From the NCBI GenBank assembly GCA_030667105.1, contig DAOUWN010000146.1, positions 1-6,064 on the forward strand: 6,064 nucleotides of DNA, in the 5' to 3' direction. Every line of letters begins with the position of its first letter. Positions within the stretch are counted from its first letter, which is position 1. Origin of the DNA: Deltaproteobacteria bacterium. GTDB taxonomy: Bacteria; Desulfobacterota; Desulfobacteria; C00003060. The notes beneath the pieces were generated by a model, which was not told the origin of the DNA, made no database searches, and saw nothing but the letters and a program-made list of their open reading frames with translations. A program made the translations under genes and the position numbers. Positions 1-6,064 of this stretch are shown one piece after another.

Positions 1-2
1 AA

Positions 3-39
3 TGCCTAAAGTGCCTAAAATAAGCTAAAATGCCTAAAA
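3..39. repeat. 9-base tandem repeat (TGCCTAAA type)
   Basis: Units are TGCCTAAAG at 3-11, TGCCTAAAA at 12-20, a diverged 10-base unit TAAGCTAAAA at 21-30, and TGCCTAAAA at 31-39. The array may continue beyond the window start. It is separate from the octamer array at 61-92 by about 20 bases of non-repeated sequence (40-60). No gene is seen in positions 1-99, and no hairpin followed by a T-run that would clearly end transcription of trpS. Confidence 0.7.
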
Positions 40-60
40 TTGAAGAAACTCAGGAATCAG

Positions 61-92
61 ATTCGTGTTTTCGCTATTTCGTGCTTTCGTGG
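61..92. repeat. Four-copy 8-base tandem repeat (TTTCGTG type)
   Basis: Four consecutive octamers are seen: ATTCGTGT, TTTCGCTA, TTTCGTGC and TTTCGTGG. TTCG is shared by all units and the last positions vary. The array ends seven bases from the trpS stop codon on the trpS 3' side. On the minus strand it reads as repeated CACGAAA-like units. It has no reading-frame continuation with trpS and no dyad symmetry, so it is neither a coding repeat nor a hairpin terminator. Similar short arrays are, from memory, common between genes in sulfate-reducing Desulfobacterota; their role is not known. Confidence 0.7.
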
Positions 93-99
93 TAAGCCG

Positions 100-1083
100 T
101 CAAATCTTCACTGCTGCCCGGACCTCTTCCATGGTCTGGCGGGCCACTGCCCGGGCCTTCTGATTTCCATCTTCGATAATGGCCCTGACCGTATCCGGCC
201 GGGTTTCATAAAACGATCGTTTCTCGCGGATAGGATCGAGGGCCTTGACGAGATTTGCCGCCATGATTTTCTTGCACTCCACACAACCGATTTTGGCCTC
301 CCGGCATTCCGGATCGATGCCTTCAGCAGTCTCACGGTCAGAGTAGAGCTGATGAAAGCTAAAGACATTGCAGATGTCAGGGTTTCCCGGATCGGCCCGG
401 CGTGCCCGCTGTGGGTCTGTAATCATCTGCCCGACCTTGTTCTCGATCTCTTTCGGCGAATCCGAGAGAAAAATGGCGTTATTGTAACTCTTGCTCATCT
501 TGCGACGATCCATGCCAAGAATCTTGGAAGACTCCGTCAAGATGGTCTCCGGAATGGGAAAGACATCGCCGTAGAAGTGATTGAATCGCCGCGCAATTTC
601 GCGGGTCAGTTCCACATGAGGCGCCTGATCTATGCCCACAGGCACACCGTTGGCCTTGTACATGATAATGTCGGCTGCTTGCAGCACAGGATAACCCAGG
701 AATCCGAAGTTTGAAAGATCCCTGTTCTTTAACTCGGCGATCTGCTCCTTGTAGGTCGGATTCCGCTCCAGCCAGGACAATGGCGTGATCATGGACAGAA
801 GCAAGAAGAGCTCCGCATGTTCTTTTACGTATGACTGAACAAAGAGAGTGCACTTTTCAGGTGAAAGCCCCACGCTCAGCCAGTCCAGAAAAACATCCAG
901 AATGTGGCCCTGTATTGGTTCTGTGGCGTCATAGTCAGTTGTCAATGCGTGCCAGTCTGCAATGAAAAAGAAACACTCATACTTGTCCTGCATCTCTTTC
1001 CAGTTTGCCAGGGCCCCGTGCAGGTTTCCCAGATGCAGTGGTCCCGTGGGGCGCATGCCGCTCAAAATCCGTTTCTTAGCCAT
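100..1083 (-). CDS. trpS: Tryptophanyl-tRNA synthetase with a predicted iron-sulfur site
   Basis: A class I aminoacyl-tRNA synthetase that charges tRNA-Trp with tryptophan using ATP (EC 6.1.1.2), in the cytoplasm. At 327 residues it has the usual bacterial TrpRS length and is complete. The HIGH-type signature is HLGN at 17-20 within TGPLHLGNLHGA. KMSKS is at 195-199. The tryptophan-pocket block is AADII with D138, which aligns with the indole-binding Asp of Bacillus TrpRS, followed by VPVGIDQAPHVELTR at 147-161. A less common feature is four cysteines, C238, C260, C267 and C270, spaced C-x21-C-x6-C-x2-C. This is nearly the C-x22-C-x6-C-x2-C pattern that binds a [4Fe-4S] cluster in Thermotoga maritima TrpRS, so a cluster in the anticodon-binding half is a reasonable prediction. 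The start is fixed by an in-frame TAA one codon upstream and an AAGGAG at 1094-1099. The gene sits 232 bases after the protease gene and may have its own promoter. No clear terminator follows its TGA stop. Confidence 0.98.
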   Translation of the reverse strand: MAKKRILSGMRPTGPLHLGNLHGALANWKEMQDKYECFFFIADWHALTTDYDATEPIQGHILDVFLDWLSVGLSPEKCTLFVQSYVKEHAELFLLLSMITPLSWLERNPTYKEQIAELKNRDLSNFGFLGYPVLQAADIIMYKANGVPVGIDQAPHVELTREIARRFNHFYGDVFPIPETILTESSKILGMDRRKMSKSYNNAIFLSDSPKEIENKVGQMITDPQRARRADPGNPDICNVFSFHQLYSDRETAEGIDPECREAKIGCVECKKIMAANLVKALDPIREKRSFYETRPDTVRAIIEDGNQKARAVARQTMEEVRAAVKI

Positions 1084-1315
1084 TCTTTACAGTCTCCTTC
1101 TGTAACTTCTGAAAAAACTCGAGTCCGCTGACCGTGGATTGAAATCACTCTCCTATATTATTAGCCATTCTATGCCAAGGAAAAAATTGGGGCTGTGGAT
1201 TGATTGCACTTTCGGGAGTTCAAGTCTTGCAGGAATCAGGAGGGACGTTGGAAACTGAAGTGGAAGTGGTGGGTTGTGAAGCGGCCCTTAGCGCTGGGTC
1301 AGAGGGTGAGTCTGT
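1084..1315 (-). other. Intergenic region and leader of trpS
   Basis: This 232-base gap separates the protease stop from the trpS start, unlike the zero- to one-base junctions upstream. On the minus strand an AT-rich stretch contains AATAAT at 1162-1157, a 5 of 6 match to a sigma-70 -10 box, but no convincing -35 box lies 16 to 18 bases before it, so a promoter is possible and not shown. An imperfect 16-base direct repeat occurs at 1134-1149 and 1195-1210. A perfect 8-base palindrome, ACTCGAGT at 1117-1124, precedes a T-run on the minus strand, but it has no loop and does not make a terminator. I found no T-box consensus, no trp leader peptide with tandem Trp codons, and no plausible small gene. 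Confidence 0.5.
1094..1099 (-). promoter_or_regulatory. Ribosome binding site for trpS
   Basis: The minus strand reads AAGGAG ten bases before the ATG at 1083-1081. An in-frame TAA lies only one codon upstream of that ATG, so no longer start is possible and this site fixes the start of trpS. Confidence 0.8.
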
Positions 1316-1984
1316 CTACGCAGCCACGCCCAGGAACATCCTCAGAAAAAACTTCATGACAGGGATCAGAAGCCAGTCCAAGGAATGGGTGAAAAGCAAG
1401 AAGAGAACAATGAGAATTCCGAAACGTTCCAGCTTTGCCAGTTGAGCAGCCCTGGCGGGCGGAAGAAGGCCCGCCAGGACCCTGCCGCCGTCAAGGGGCG
1501 GCACTGGAATCATGTTGAATATGGCAAGGATAACATTGATGACCACACTGTATTCGAGCATTCCCAGCAGATCAGAAAACAAGCCTGAGAAAAACCAGTT
1601 CTGCCACCATGGGCCAAGATGAACCAGCCACCTCAGCAACGTGCCACTCAGAAAGGCAAGCAGGATGTTGGATACAGGGCCGGCCGCGGCCACCAGGATC
1701 ATGTCACGCTGCCGGTTGGATAGATTGTTGAAATTCACGGGAACCGGCTTTGCATAACCGAAAATGATGGGCGACTTAAAAAAGAAGAGCATCAAAGGGA
1801 GGATAAAAGATCCCATGGGGTCAAGATGCTTGATTGGATTCAAGGTCAGCCTGCCAGCCCATTTTGCCGTGCGGTCTCCTAATCGAAAGGCCATCCAGCC
1901 ATGGGCGACTTCATGGATCGTGACAGCAAAAAGCAGTGGCACGATCATGATGACTAATCTATTGAGGTCGAAATTATGAAACAT
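1316..1984 (-). CDS. Site-2 protease family (M50) membrane zinc metalloprotease
   Basis: A 222-residue polytopic membrane protein with the zinc-site motifs of the M50/S2P family (Pfam peptidase M50). HEVAH at 24-28 gives the two histidine ligands H24 and H28 and the catalytic E25. The second motif, N-M-I-P-V-P-P-L-D-G-G at 157-167, gives the third ligand D165. Other family blocks are HLDPMGS at 53-59, GYAKPVPVN at 76-84 and AGPVSN at 101-106. Hydrophobic segments lie near 9-30, 58-75, 95-120, 138-163 and 187-210. There is no PDZ domain, so this is the short YwhC-like subgroup rather than RseP; about 220 residues is normal for it. Members cut substrates within the membrane, but the substrates of this subgroup are mostly unknown and none can be named here. 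The ATG lies one base after the stop of the nucleotidyltransferase gene. A GGAG at 1996-1999, eleven bases upstream and inside that gene, can serve as ribosome binding site. Expression is therefore probably coupled. Its repeated presence beside trpS in related bacteria (from memory) is not explained by its biochemistry. Confidence 0.95.
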   Translation of the reverse strand: MFHNFDLNRLVIMIVPLLFAVTIHEVAHGWMAFRLGDRTAKWAGRLTLNPIKHLDPMGSFILPLMLFFFKSPIIFGYAKPVPVNFNNLSNRQRDMILVAAAGPVSNILLAFLSGTLLRWLVHLGPWWQNWFFSGLFSDLLGMLEYSVVINVILAIFNMIPVPPLDGGRVLAGLLPPARAAQLAKLERFGILIVLFLLFTHSLDWLLIPVMKFFLRMFLGVAA

Positions 1985-1985
1985 G

Positions 1986-4631
1986 TCAAGAATCGCTCCG
2001 CGACTTTATGACGAACCTTACCTCGTCCTCCCGGGTCTTGACCTGACCGTTCAGACGCGCATCAAGGAGGCTGTCTAAGATCTTGCGATAGACGGGACCC
2101 GGTTGAATGCCCATTTCTTTTAGATCATTGCCTTTCAGCACAGTAGCTACAGACCTCAGCCTGGTAAAGTAATTGGAGATAGCCCTTCTTACCGCTTCAG
2201 CGGCAGTGCTTGCCATCATGTAGAGCAAGATCTCGGTGCGAAAAGAGCAGAGCCTTCTGTAAAGGACGCTGTTTTTGAAACTTTTTTGAGATTCCATCCA
2301 TTTCAGACACATATCTGCTTTGATTTTTTCATGAACAAAAACCTTCTGGTAGCGCTCGGTCAGTTCAAGTCGCTCACAGAGCTGCTCCAAGATCTTTTGA
2401 TCAAAAGGTCTTGCAAGGGCCAGCAAATAGACCATCCACTTTCTACAGGAGTCTTCCAGGAAAAGCAAATTGTGCCATGCAAGGATCTTCTCAACAGAAT
2501 TGAGAAGATCCTCAAGCGTGGAGTCATAAACGATTTCCGGATGAATTACTTTTAGGAGTTTGTATTCGTTCAGTCGCCGCAAGGCCATGAGAGGTTTTTC
2601 TTCCTCCAGGATCTGACGCAGTTCGGAAAAGAGCCGACTACCGCTCAACTCCTTGAAAAAATCCATTCTAACCGCATTTTCAATCAAACCTGAAGTCAAT
2701 TTTCCTATCTTTAAACCAAACCTCTGTTCAAATCGAATTGCGCGGAAGACCCTTGTTGGGTCCTCCACAAAACTGAGGTTATGAATCACCCTGATCACTT
2801 TCCGCTTAAGGTCTTTCTGGCTTGAAAAAAAATCGATGAGAGTGCCGAATCCGTCCGGATTAAGCCTTATGGCAAGCGTATTTACCGTAAAATCCCTTCG
2901 ATACAAATCCAGTTTTATGGATCCTGTTTCCACCGTGGGAAGGGCGCCTGGAGACTTGTAGTACTCCAGCCTGGCCGTGGCCACATCGATCTTCCGGCCG
3001 TTGGCAAGGATGACCACAGCGGTCCTGAACTTCTCGTGAGCCCGGACACGGCCGCCAAGAGAAGCAGCCAGGGATTTGGCAAACTCTATGCCGTCGCCTT
3101 CAATGACAACATCAATATCAAGATTCTGCTGGTACAGCAGGAGGTCCCGCACAAAACCGCCCACGGCGTAAGCGTTATACTCAAGGGTATCGGCAACAGT
3201 TCCAATAGCCCTCAGGTGGTCAATGATCTCTTCAGGAAGACGCTCCGCAAGAAATTTGACCACGCTCCTCTTGCGCGCACCAGGCCCACTTTGCTTGCTG
3301 TCTACGGTGAATTCAGGAATGCGCGCAGGCTCGCCTACCAGGATATTCAGCAGGTCCGTTCTTGTAATAACGCCTGTCACCCGGCCTTTTTCCACGACTG
3401 AGAGCAAACGTTGTCTGTTTCCTATGATCTTTTCCTGAATCTCCGACAGCGTGGCCTCGGGGCTTACGCTGTTGATCTCCGTAGTCATGTATTCACGGAC
3501 CTGAACATGGCCGAGTTTGTGATGTATACCCTTTTCTATGACCTGACGGGAGATGATGCCAACAAGCCGACCGGACTCCAATACCACAAGGACATTGACA
3601 TTGTAACGGGTAAGGAGTTCGTTGGCCTCCACGAGCGTTACGGCCGGCTCCACGTGGATGGCAGGCGAAGACATGAGGTCCCTTGCTGACCGCTTGGGGT
3701 TAATGAATTCACTCAGGGCGCCAAAAAGCCTTTGTTCTACCTGGATCAGAGTTTGCCCTTTGATGGTGGCCGAGGCCGCTGAGGGATGCCCGCCTCCGCC
3801 GAAAGCCATGGCGATCTCCCCCACGTCCACCTCCGGCAGCCGACTTCGGGCCACCAGGTAGACGCGATTTTCCATACTGGCCAGGGCAAAGACAACATCC
3901 ACACCTTCCATATCCCTGAATTTGTGAACCAAGAGCGCCAGATCAGCCACGTATGATTCAGAGGATACACTGGTGATAACCACATCCACACCGCCTATAG
4001 TGTGATGGGTGGCGCCTTGAATCATCTCATTAAGCAGATTAACCTGTTCCGGGCTCATTTCCCTGGTGATTATATCTGAGATCAGATTCAGGTTCGCTCC
4101 TTGCGACAGCAGGTAGGCAGCGGCATGGTAATCATCCACTGTGGTGGAGGAAAACGTAAACGAACCCGTGTCTTCATATAGCCCGAGGGCCATTATGGTC
4201 GCCTCTTCAGGTGTCAACCGGATCTCCTTTTCCCGCAGGAGCTTTGTCATGATTGTGACGGTGGCTCCGGTCAGTTCCGTGACCTCCACTGTGCCTGACA
4301 GGTCGTCCGGCATGGCAGGGTGATGGTCATAGATATGGATTTCCAGGCCAGGGCGATTCACAATCCCGGCAAACCTGCCAATGCGACTTGCCTGCTTGGT
4401 ATCAACCAATACGAGTCGATCCACTGCGTTAAGGTCAACGTCTTTGATCTTTACAATGTCGTACATGTACACCATGGACTTTACGAAAAAATCCCTCAGA
4501 TTCCTTTCCTGGGAGCCGGGAAAGACTACGAGGGCCTCCGGATAAAGCTTCTTGGCCGCCAGCATGGAAGCAAAGGCGTCAAAATCCGCATTGATGTGGG
4601 TAGTAATGACAGTAAGGCCCTGTGATTGCAC
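1986..4631 (-). CDS. DHH / CBS-CBS / tRNA nucleotidyltransferase fusion, probably A-adding enzyme
   Basis: This 881-residue protein has three modules. Residues about 5-310 are a DHH phosphoesterase of the NrnA/pAp-phosphatase type: D16 and D18 (NADFD), D77 (LVDTK), D102-H103-H104, D154 (YEDTG), and the DHHA1 glycine loop GGGGHPSAAS at 278-287. Residues about 316-374 and 378-432 are a CBS pair, the usual adenine-nucleotide sensor. Residues about 480-720 are a class II nucleotidyltransferase head and neck: GGFVRD 491-496, catalytic DID 505-507, KID with D549, RRDFTVN 578-584, and EDPTRVFRAIRF 623-634. The C-terminal part has no HD motif. The nucleotidyltransferase adds nucleotides to tRNA 3' ends. 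In Aquifex aeolicus and Geobacter sulfurreducens, CC-adding and A-adding activities are known to be on separate proteins, and this long architecture resembles the A-adding one; full CCA or poly(A) activity cannot be excluded by eye. Translation starts at a GTG that overlaps the stop of the TPR gene, with GAAGGA nine bases upstream. The stop lies one base before the protease ATG. Predicted cytoplasmic, with no frameshift. Confidence 0.93.
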   Translation of the reverse strand: MQSQGLTVITTHINADFDAFASMLAAKKLYPEALVVFPGSQERNLRDFFVKSMVYMYDIVKIKDVDLNAVDRLVLVDTKQASRIGRFAGIVNRPGLEIHIYDHHPAMPDDLSGTVEVTELTGATVTIMTKLLREKEIRLTPEEATIMALGLYEDTGSFTFSSTTVDDYHAAAYLLSQGANLNLISDIITREMSPEQVNLLNEMIQGATHHTIGGVDVVITSVSSESYVADLALLVHKFRDMEGVDVVFALASMENRVYLVARSRLPEVDVGEIAMAFGGGGHPSAASATIKGQTLIQVEQRLFGALSEFINPKRSARDLMSSPAIHVEPAVTLVEANELLTRYNVNVLVVLESGRLVGIISRQVIEKGIHHKLGHVQVREYMTTEINSVSPEATLSEIQEKIIGNRQRLLSVVEKGRVTGVITRTDLLNILVGEPARIPEFTVDSKQSGPGARKRSVVKFLAERLPEEIIDHLRAIGTVADTLEYNAYAVGGFVRDLLLYQQNLDIDVVIEGDGIEFAKSLAASLGGRVRAHEKFRTAVVILANGRKIDVATARLEYYKSPGALPTVETGSIKLDLYRRDFTVNTLAIRLNPDGFGTLIDFFSSQKDLKRKVIRVIHNLSFVEDPTRVFRAIRFEQRFGLKIGKLTSGLIENAVRMDFFKELSGSRLFSELRQILEEEKPLMALRRLNEYKLLKVIHPEIVYDSTLEDLLNSVEKILAWHNLLFLEDSCRKWMVYLLALARPFDQKILEQLCERLELTERYQKVFVHEKIKADMCLKWMESQKSFKNSVLYRRLCSFRTEILLYMMASTAAEAVRRAISNYFTRLRSVATVLKGNDLKEMGIQPGPVYRKILDSLLDARLNGQVKTREDEVRFVIKSRSDS

Positions 4632-6064
4632 TATTCCAGATCCTTCAGCGTCCCTTCTGCTTCTTCTCTTCCTGGAAAGTCTTCTTTGCCCTTTATGGAC
4701 TCTTCCAGGTATTTCCGGGCTTGAGCCTGGTTTCCCAGGTTCAGATAGATCATCCCCAGATGATAGCTCACGATCGGACGATCCTTGATCTCATCCTTAA
4801 CGCCCAGCAGCAGTTCTTCAGCCCGCGCAAAGTCGCCTTTCCGATAGAAAATCCATGCCGCTGTATCCACCAGGTCAGGGTTGCCCTTAAATCTTTCAAG
4901 CAACGGCCTGACGAGTTCTTCTGCCCTGGCAAGGTTCTCATCGGTTGGCTCATGCTCGGCATAGTAAAAGGCAAGGTTGTTGGCCGCTGCTGAAGAATTG
5001 GGATTTTTTTTCAAAACCTCTTCATATATCGCTCTGGCCTCAGCGTTTTCACCCTTTTTCTCCAAAAGGGTTGCGATCAGTATGGCAATGCCAAGGTTGT
5101 TCGGATTCTGTTCCCTTATCTTCTTGTACTTGGATATAGCAGTGTCAATAGAGCCTTGAGCCTGTTCAAGCCGGGCCAGATTGAACAGGGCGTCGGAGCT
5201 GTTCGGATCTATTTCAAGTGCCTTCTCAAAGCTCTTGCGAGAGGTTTTGTGGTCTTCTTTCAGGGTATAGAGCTTTCCCAGCAAAACGTAGTAGTGAGAG
5301 TTTTTCGGCCTCCTGGCGATCTGCTCTTTGCATCTGTCAAATGCCTTGTCCAATTCTTTTCTTTTTACCAGCATATCGACCAACTGATTGAGCGCAGGAA
5401 CAAAATCAGGGTCCACCGCTAAGGCCTTTTCGAAAAATGATGTTGCCTCTTTCTGCTTGTCTTCTATGAGTTTTACCACTCCGTTTTTATAGTTGACCTG
5501 GGCGGATTCCGGCTGAAGCGCCAGGAGGGCGCTAAAATACTTCCGGGCGCCTTCAAGGTCCTTTCCTGCAAGAGATATGTCGCCAAGGGCCATCAAGGCC
5601 TTTGTGTCATTGGCATCTGCTTCAACCACTTTTTCCAGTTGTTCCTTTGCGAGATCGATTTTTCCCTTCTGCCTGTAGATTTCCGTGAGCCCGTATCGGG
5701 CATTCTTCTCTTCGGGCTTGATTTCGAGGATCTTCTTGTAGGTATCCTCGGCAAGGCCTATCTCGTTGTTCCCCAAATGCGCCATGGCCAGGTTAAGAGA
5801 AACAGAAACGTTTTGTGGGTCGTCGCGCAGCACCGCGCGGTATTCCGAAATGGCCCCATTGAAGTCATTGCGAGCAGCCAGTATGCTTCCTTTGATGGAG
5901 TGTGCGGTCACATCCGCAGGATTCTCCTCCAAGACCTCTTCCACCAGTTTGAGGGCATCGTCTGGCTCCTTTTCCACAAGATGGATCCCTGCCATGGCCA
6001 CCTTTGCCTTCAAAAAATCAGGGCCAGTGCGAACTCTTGAAATAAACCGCTCCAGCACTTCAAG
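4631..6064 (-). CDS. TPR-repeat protein, 5' end outside the window
   Basis: This frame is open to the window edge, so the gene is partial and the true start and any signal peptide are not visible; the GTG at 6058 is simply the first possible start codon inside the window. Numbered from that codon, 475 residues are present. They form about 13 tetratricopeptide repeats and almost nothing else. The repeat-closing position (usually Pro) falls at residues 47, 81, 115, 149 (Ala here), 183, 217, 251, 285, 319 and 353, exactly 34 apart, then at 394, 428 and 462 after one longer unit of 41. Typical TPR residues recur, such as A-x2-Y/F-x2-x-L and the closing D/N-P. The protein ends with an acidic tail that includes FPGREEAE. 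TPR arrays are scaffolds for protein-protein contacts; no catalytic motif is seen and the partner is unknown. Its TAG stop overlaps the GTG start of the nucleotidyltransferase by one base, so the two are probably translationally coupled. It could belong to the TPR proteins of exopolysaccharide or exosortase loci, but nothing visible here settles that. Confidence 0.9.
   Translation of the reverse strand, partial: LEVLERFISRVRTGPDFLKAKVAMAGIHLVEKEPDDALKLVEEVLEENPADVTAHSIKGSILAARNDFNGAISEYRAVLRDDPQNVSVSLNLAMAHLGNNEIGLAEDTYKKILEIKPEEKNARYGLTEIYRQKGKIDLAKEQLEKVVEADANDTKALMALGDISLAGKDLEGARKYFSALLALQPESAQVNYKNGVVKLIEDKQKEATSFFEKALAVDPDFVPALNQLVDMLVKRKELDKAFDRCKEQIARRPKNSHYYVLLGKLYTLKEDHKTSRKSFEKALEIDPNSSDALFNLARLEQAQGSIDTAISKYKKIREQNPNNLGIAILIATLLEKKGENAEARAIYEEVLKKNPNSSAAANNLAFYYAEHEPTDENLARAEELVRPLLERFKGNPDLVDTAAWIFYRKGDFARAEELLLGVKDEIKDRPIVSYHLGMIYLNLGNQAQARKYLEESIKGKEDFPGREEAEGTLKDLE
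4641..4646 (-). promoter_or_regulatory. Ribosome binding site for the nucleotidyltransferase
   Basis: The minus strand reads GAAGGA nine bases before the GTG codon at 4631-4629. It lies inside the last codons of the TPR gene. It supports the GTG as the real start even though the start overlaps the TPR stop in the pattern TAGTG, which favours re-initiation by terminating ribosomes. Confidence 0.7.

Noticed and set aside
40..714. A 224-residue open frame on the plus strand opposite trpS
   Set aside because: It lies entirely antisense to the well-supported trpS gene apart from its first bases in the repeat region, shows no recognisable motif, and has no ribosome binding site that I can see.
1100..1130. 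Possible terminator on the minus strand at ACTCGAGT followed by T-residues
   Set aside because: The dyad is a loop-less 8-base palindrome and could not fold into an intrinsic terminator hairpin; it also lies just before trpS, where termination would make sense only as attenuation.
1163..1180. Sigma-54-like TTGGCA...GGCT stretch upstream of trpS
   Set aside because: The GG and GC elements are one base too close for the -24/-12 consensus and the TTGC half is not matched.
1265..1300. Possible T-box or hairpin in the trpS leader around GGCCC...GGGTC
   Set aside because: The stem is only five pairs on the plus strand and is broken by a mismatch on the minus (transcribed) strand, there is no T-run after it, and no T-box consensus or tandem Trp codons are present.
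1986..4631. Possibility that the long nucleotidyltransferase is two genes joined by a sequencing error
   Set aside because: One uninterrupted frame covers all modules, linkers are of normal size, and the DHH-CBS-CBS-nucleotidyltransferase order is a known architecture.
4622..4993. Plus-strand open frames opposite the TPR gene, here and at 5639-6040
   Set aside because: Both are shadows of the TPR reading frame: hydrophobic-looking translations produced by the complement of charged codons, with no domain or start context of their own.

Overview
The window carries four genes, all on the minus strand, so transcription runs from high to low coordinates. In that order they are: a long TPR-repeat protein whose 5' end lies beyond the window (6064-4631), an 881-residue DHH / CBS-CBS / tRNA nucleotidyltransferase fusion (4631-1986), a small site-2-type membrane metalloprotease of family M50 (1984-1316), and tryptophanyl-tRNA synthetase, trpS (1083-100). 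No rRNA, tRNA, transposase, CRISPR array or phage gene is visible.

The first three genes are packed as one translation-coupled unit. The TPR stop codon and the GTG start of the nucleotidyltransferase share one base (TAGTG), and the nucleotidyltransferase stop is one base away from the protease ATG. A 232-base gap then precedes trpS, which has its own good ribosome binding site. trpS could be co-transcribed or could have its own promoter; the gap shows only a weak -10-like element and an imperfect 16-base direct repeat. Downstream of trpS, positions 1-99 hold two different short tandem-repeat arrays (a 9-base unit and an 8-base unit) that start within ten bases of the trpS stop.

The gene content points to an anaerobic bacterium of the Desulfobacterota (former Deltaproteobacteria). 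The DHH-CBS-CBS-nucleotidyltransferase architecture next to an M50 protease and trpS is, as far as I recall, typical of that group. The short TTTCGTG-type and TGCCTAAA-type intergenic arrays also resemble ones I recall from sulfate-reducer genomes. This is an inference from memory, not from a search.

Two genes act directly on tRNA: the nucleotidyltransferase, most likely the A-adding half of a split CCA system, and TrpRS. The most interesting points are the four-cysteine pattern in TrpRS that matches the [4Fe-4S] site known in Thermotoga maritima TrpRS, the domain fusion linking 3'-end tRNA repair to a possible adenylate sensor and a DHH phosphoesterase, and the paired repeat arrays after trpS. 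I see no clearly new defence or mobile system here.
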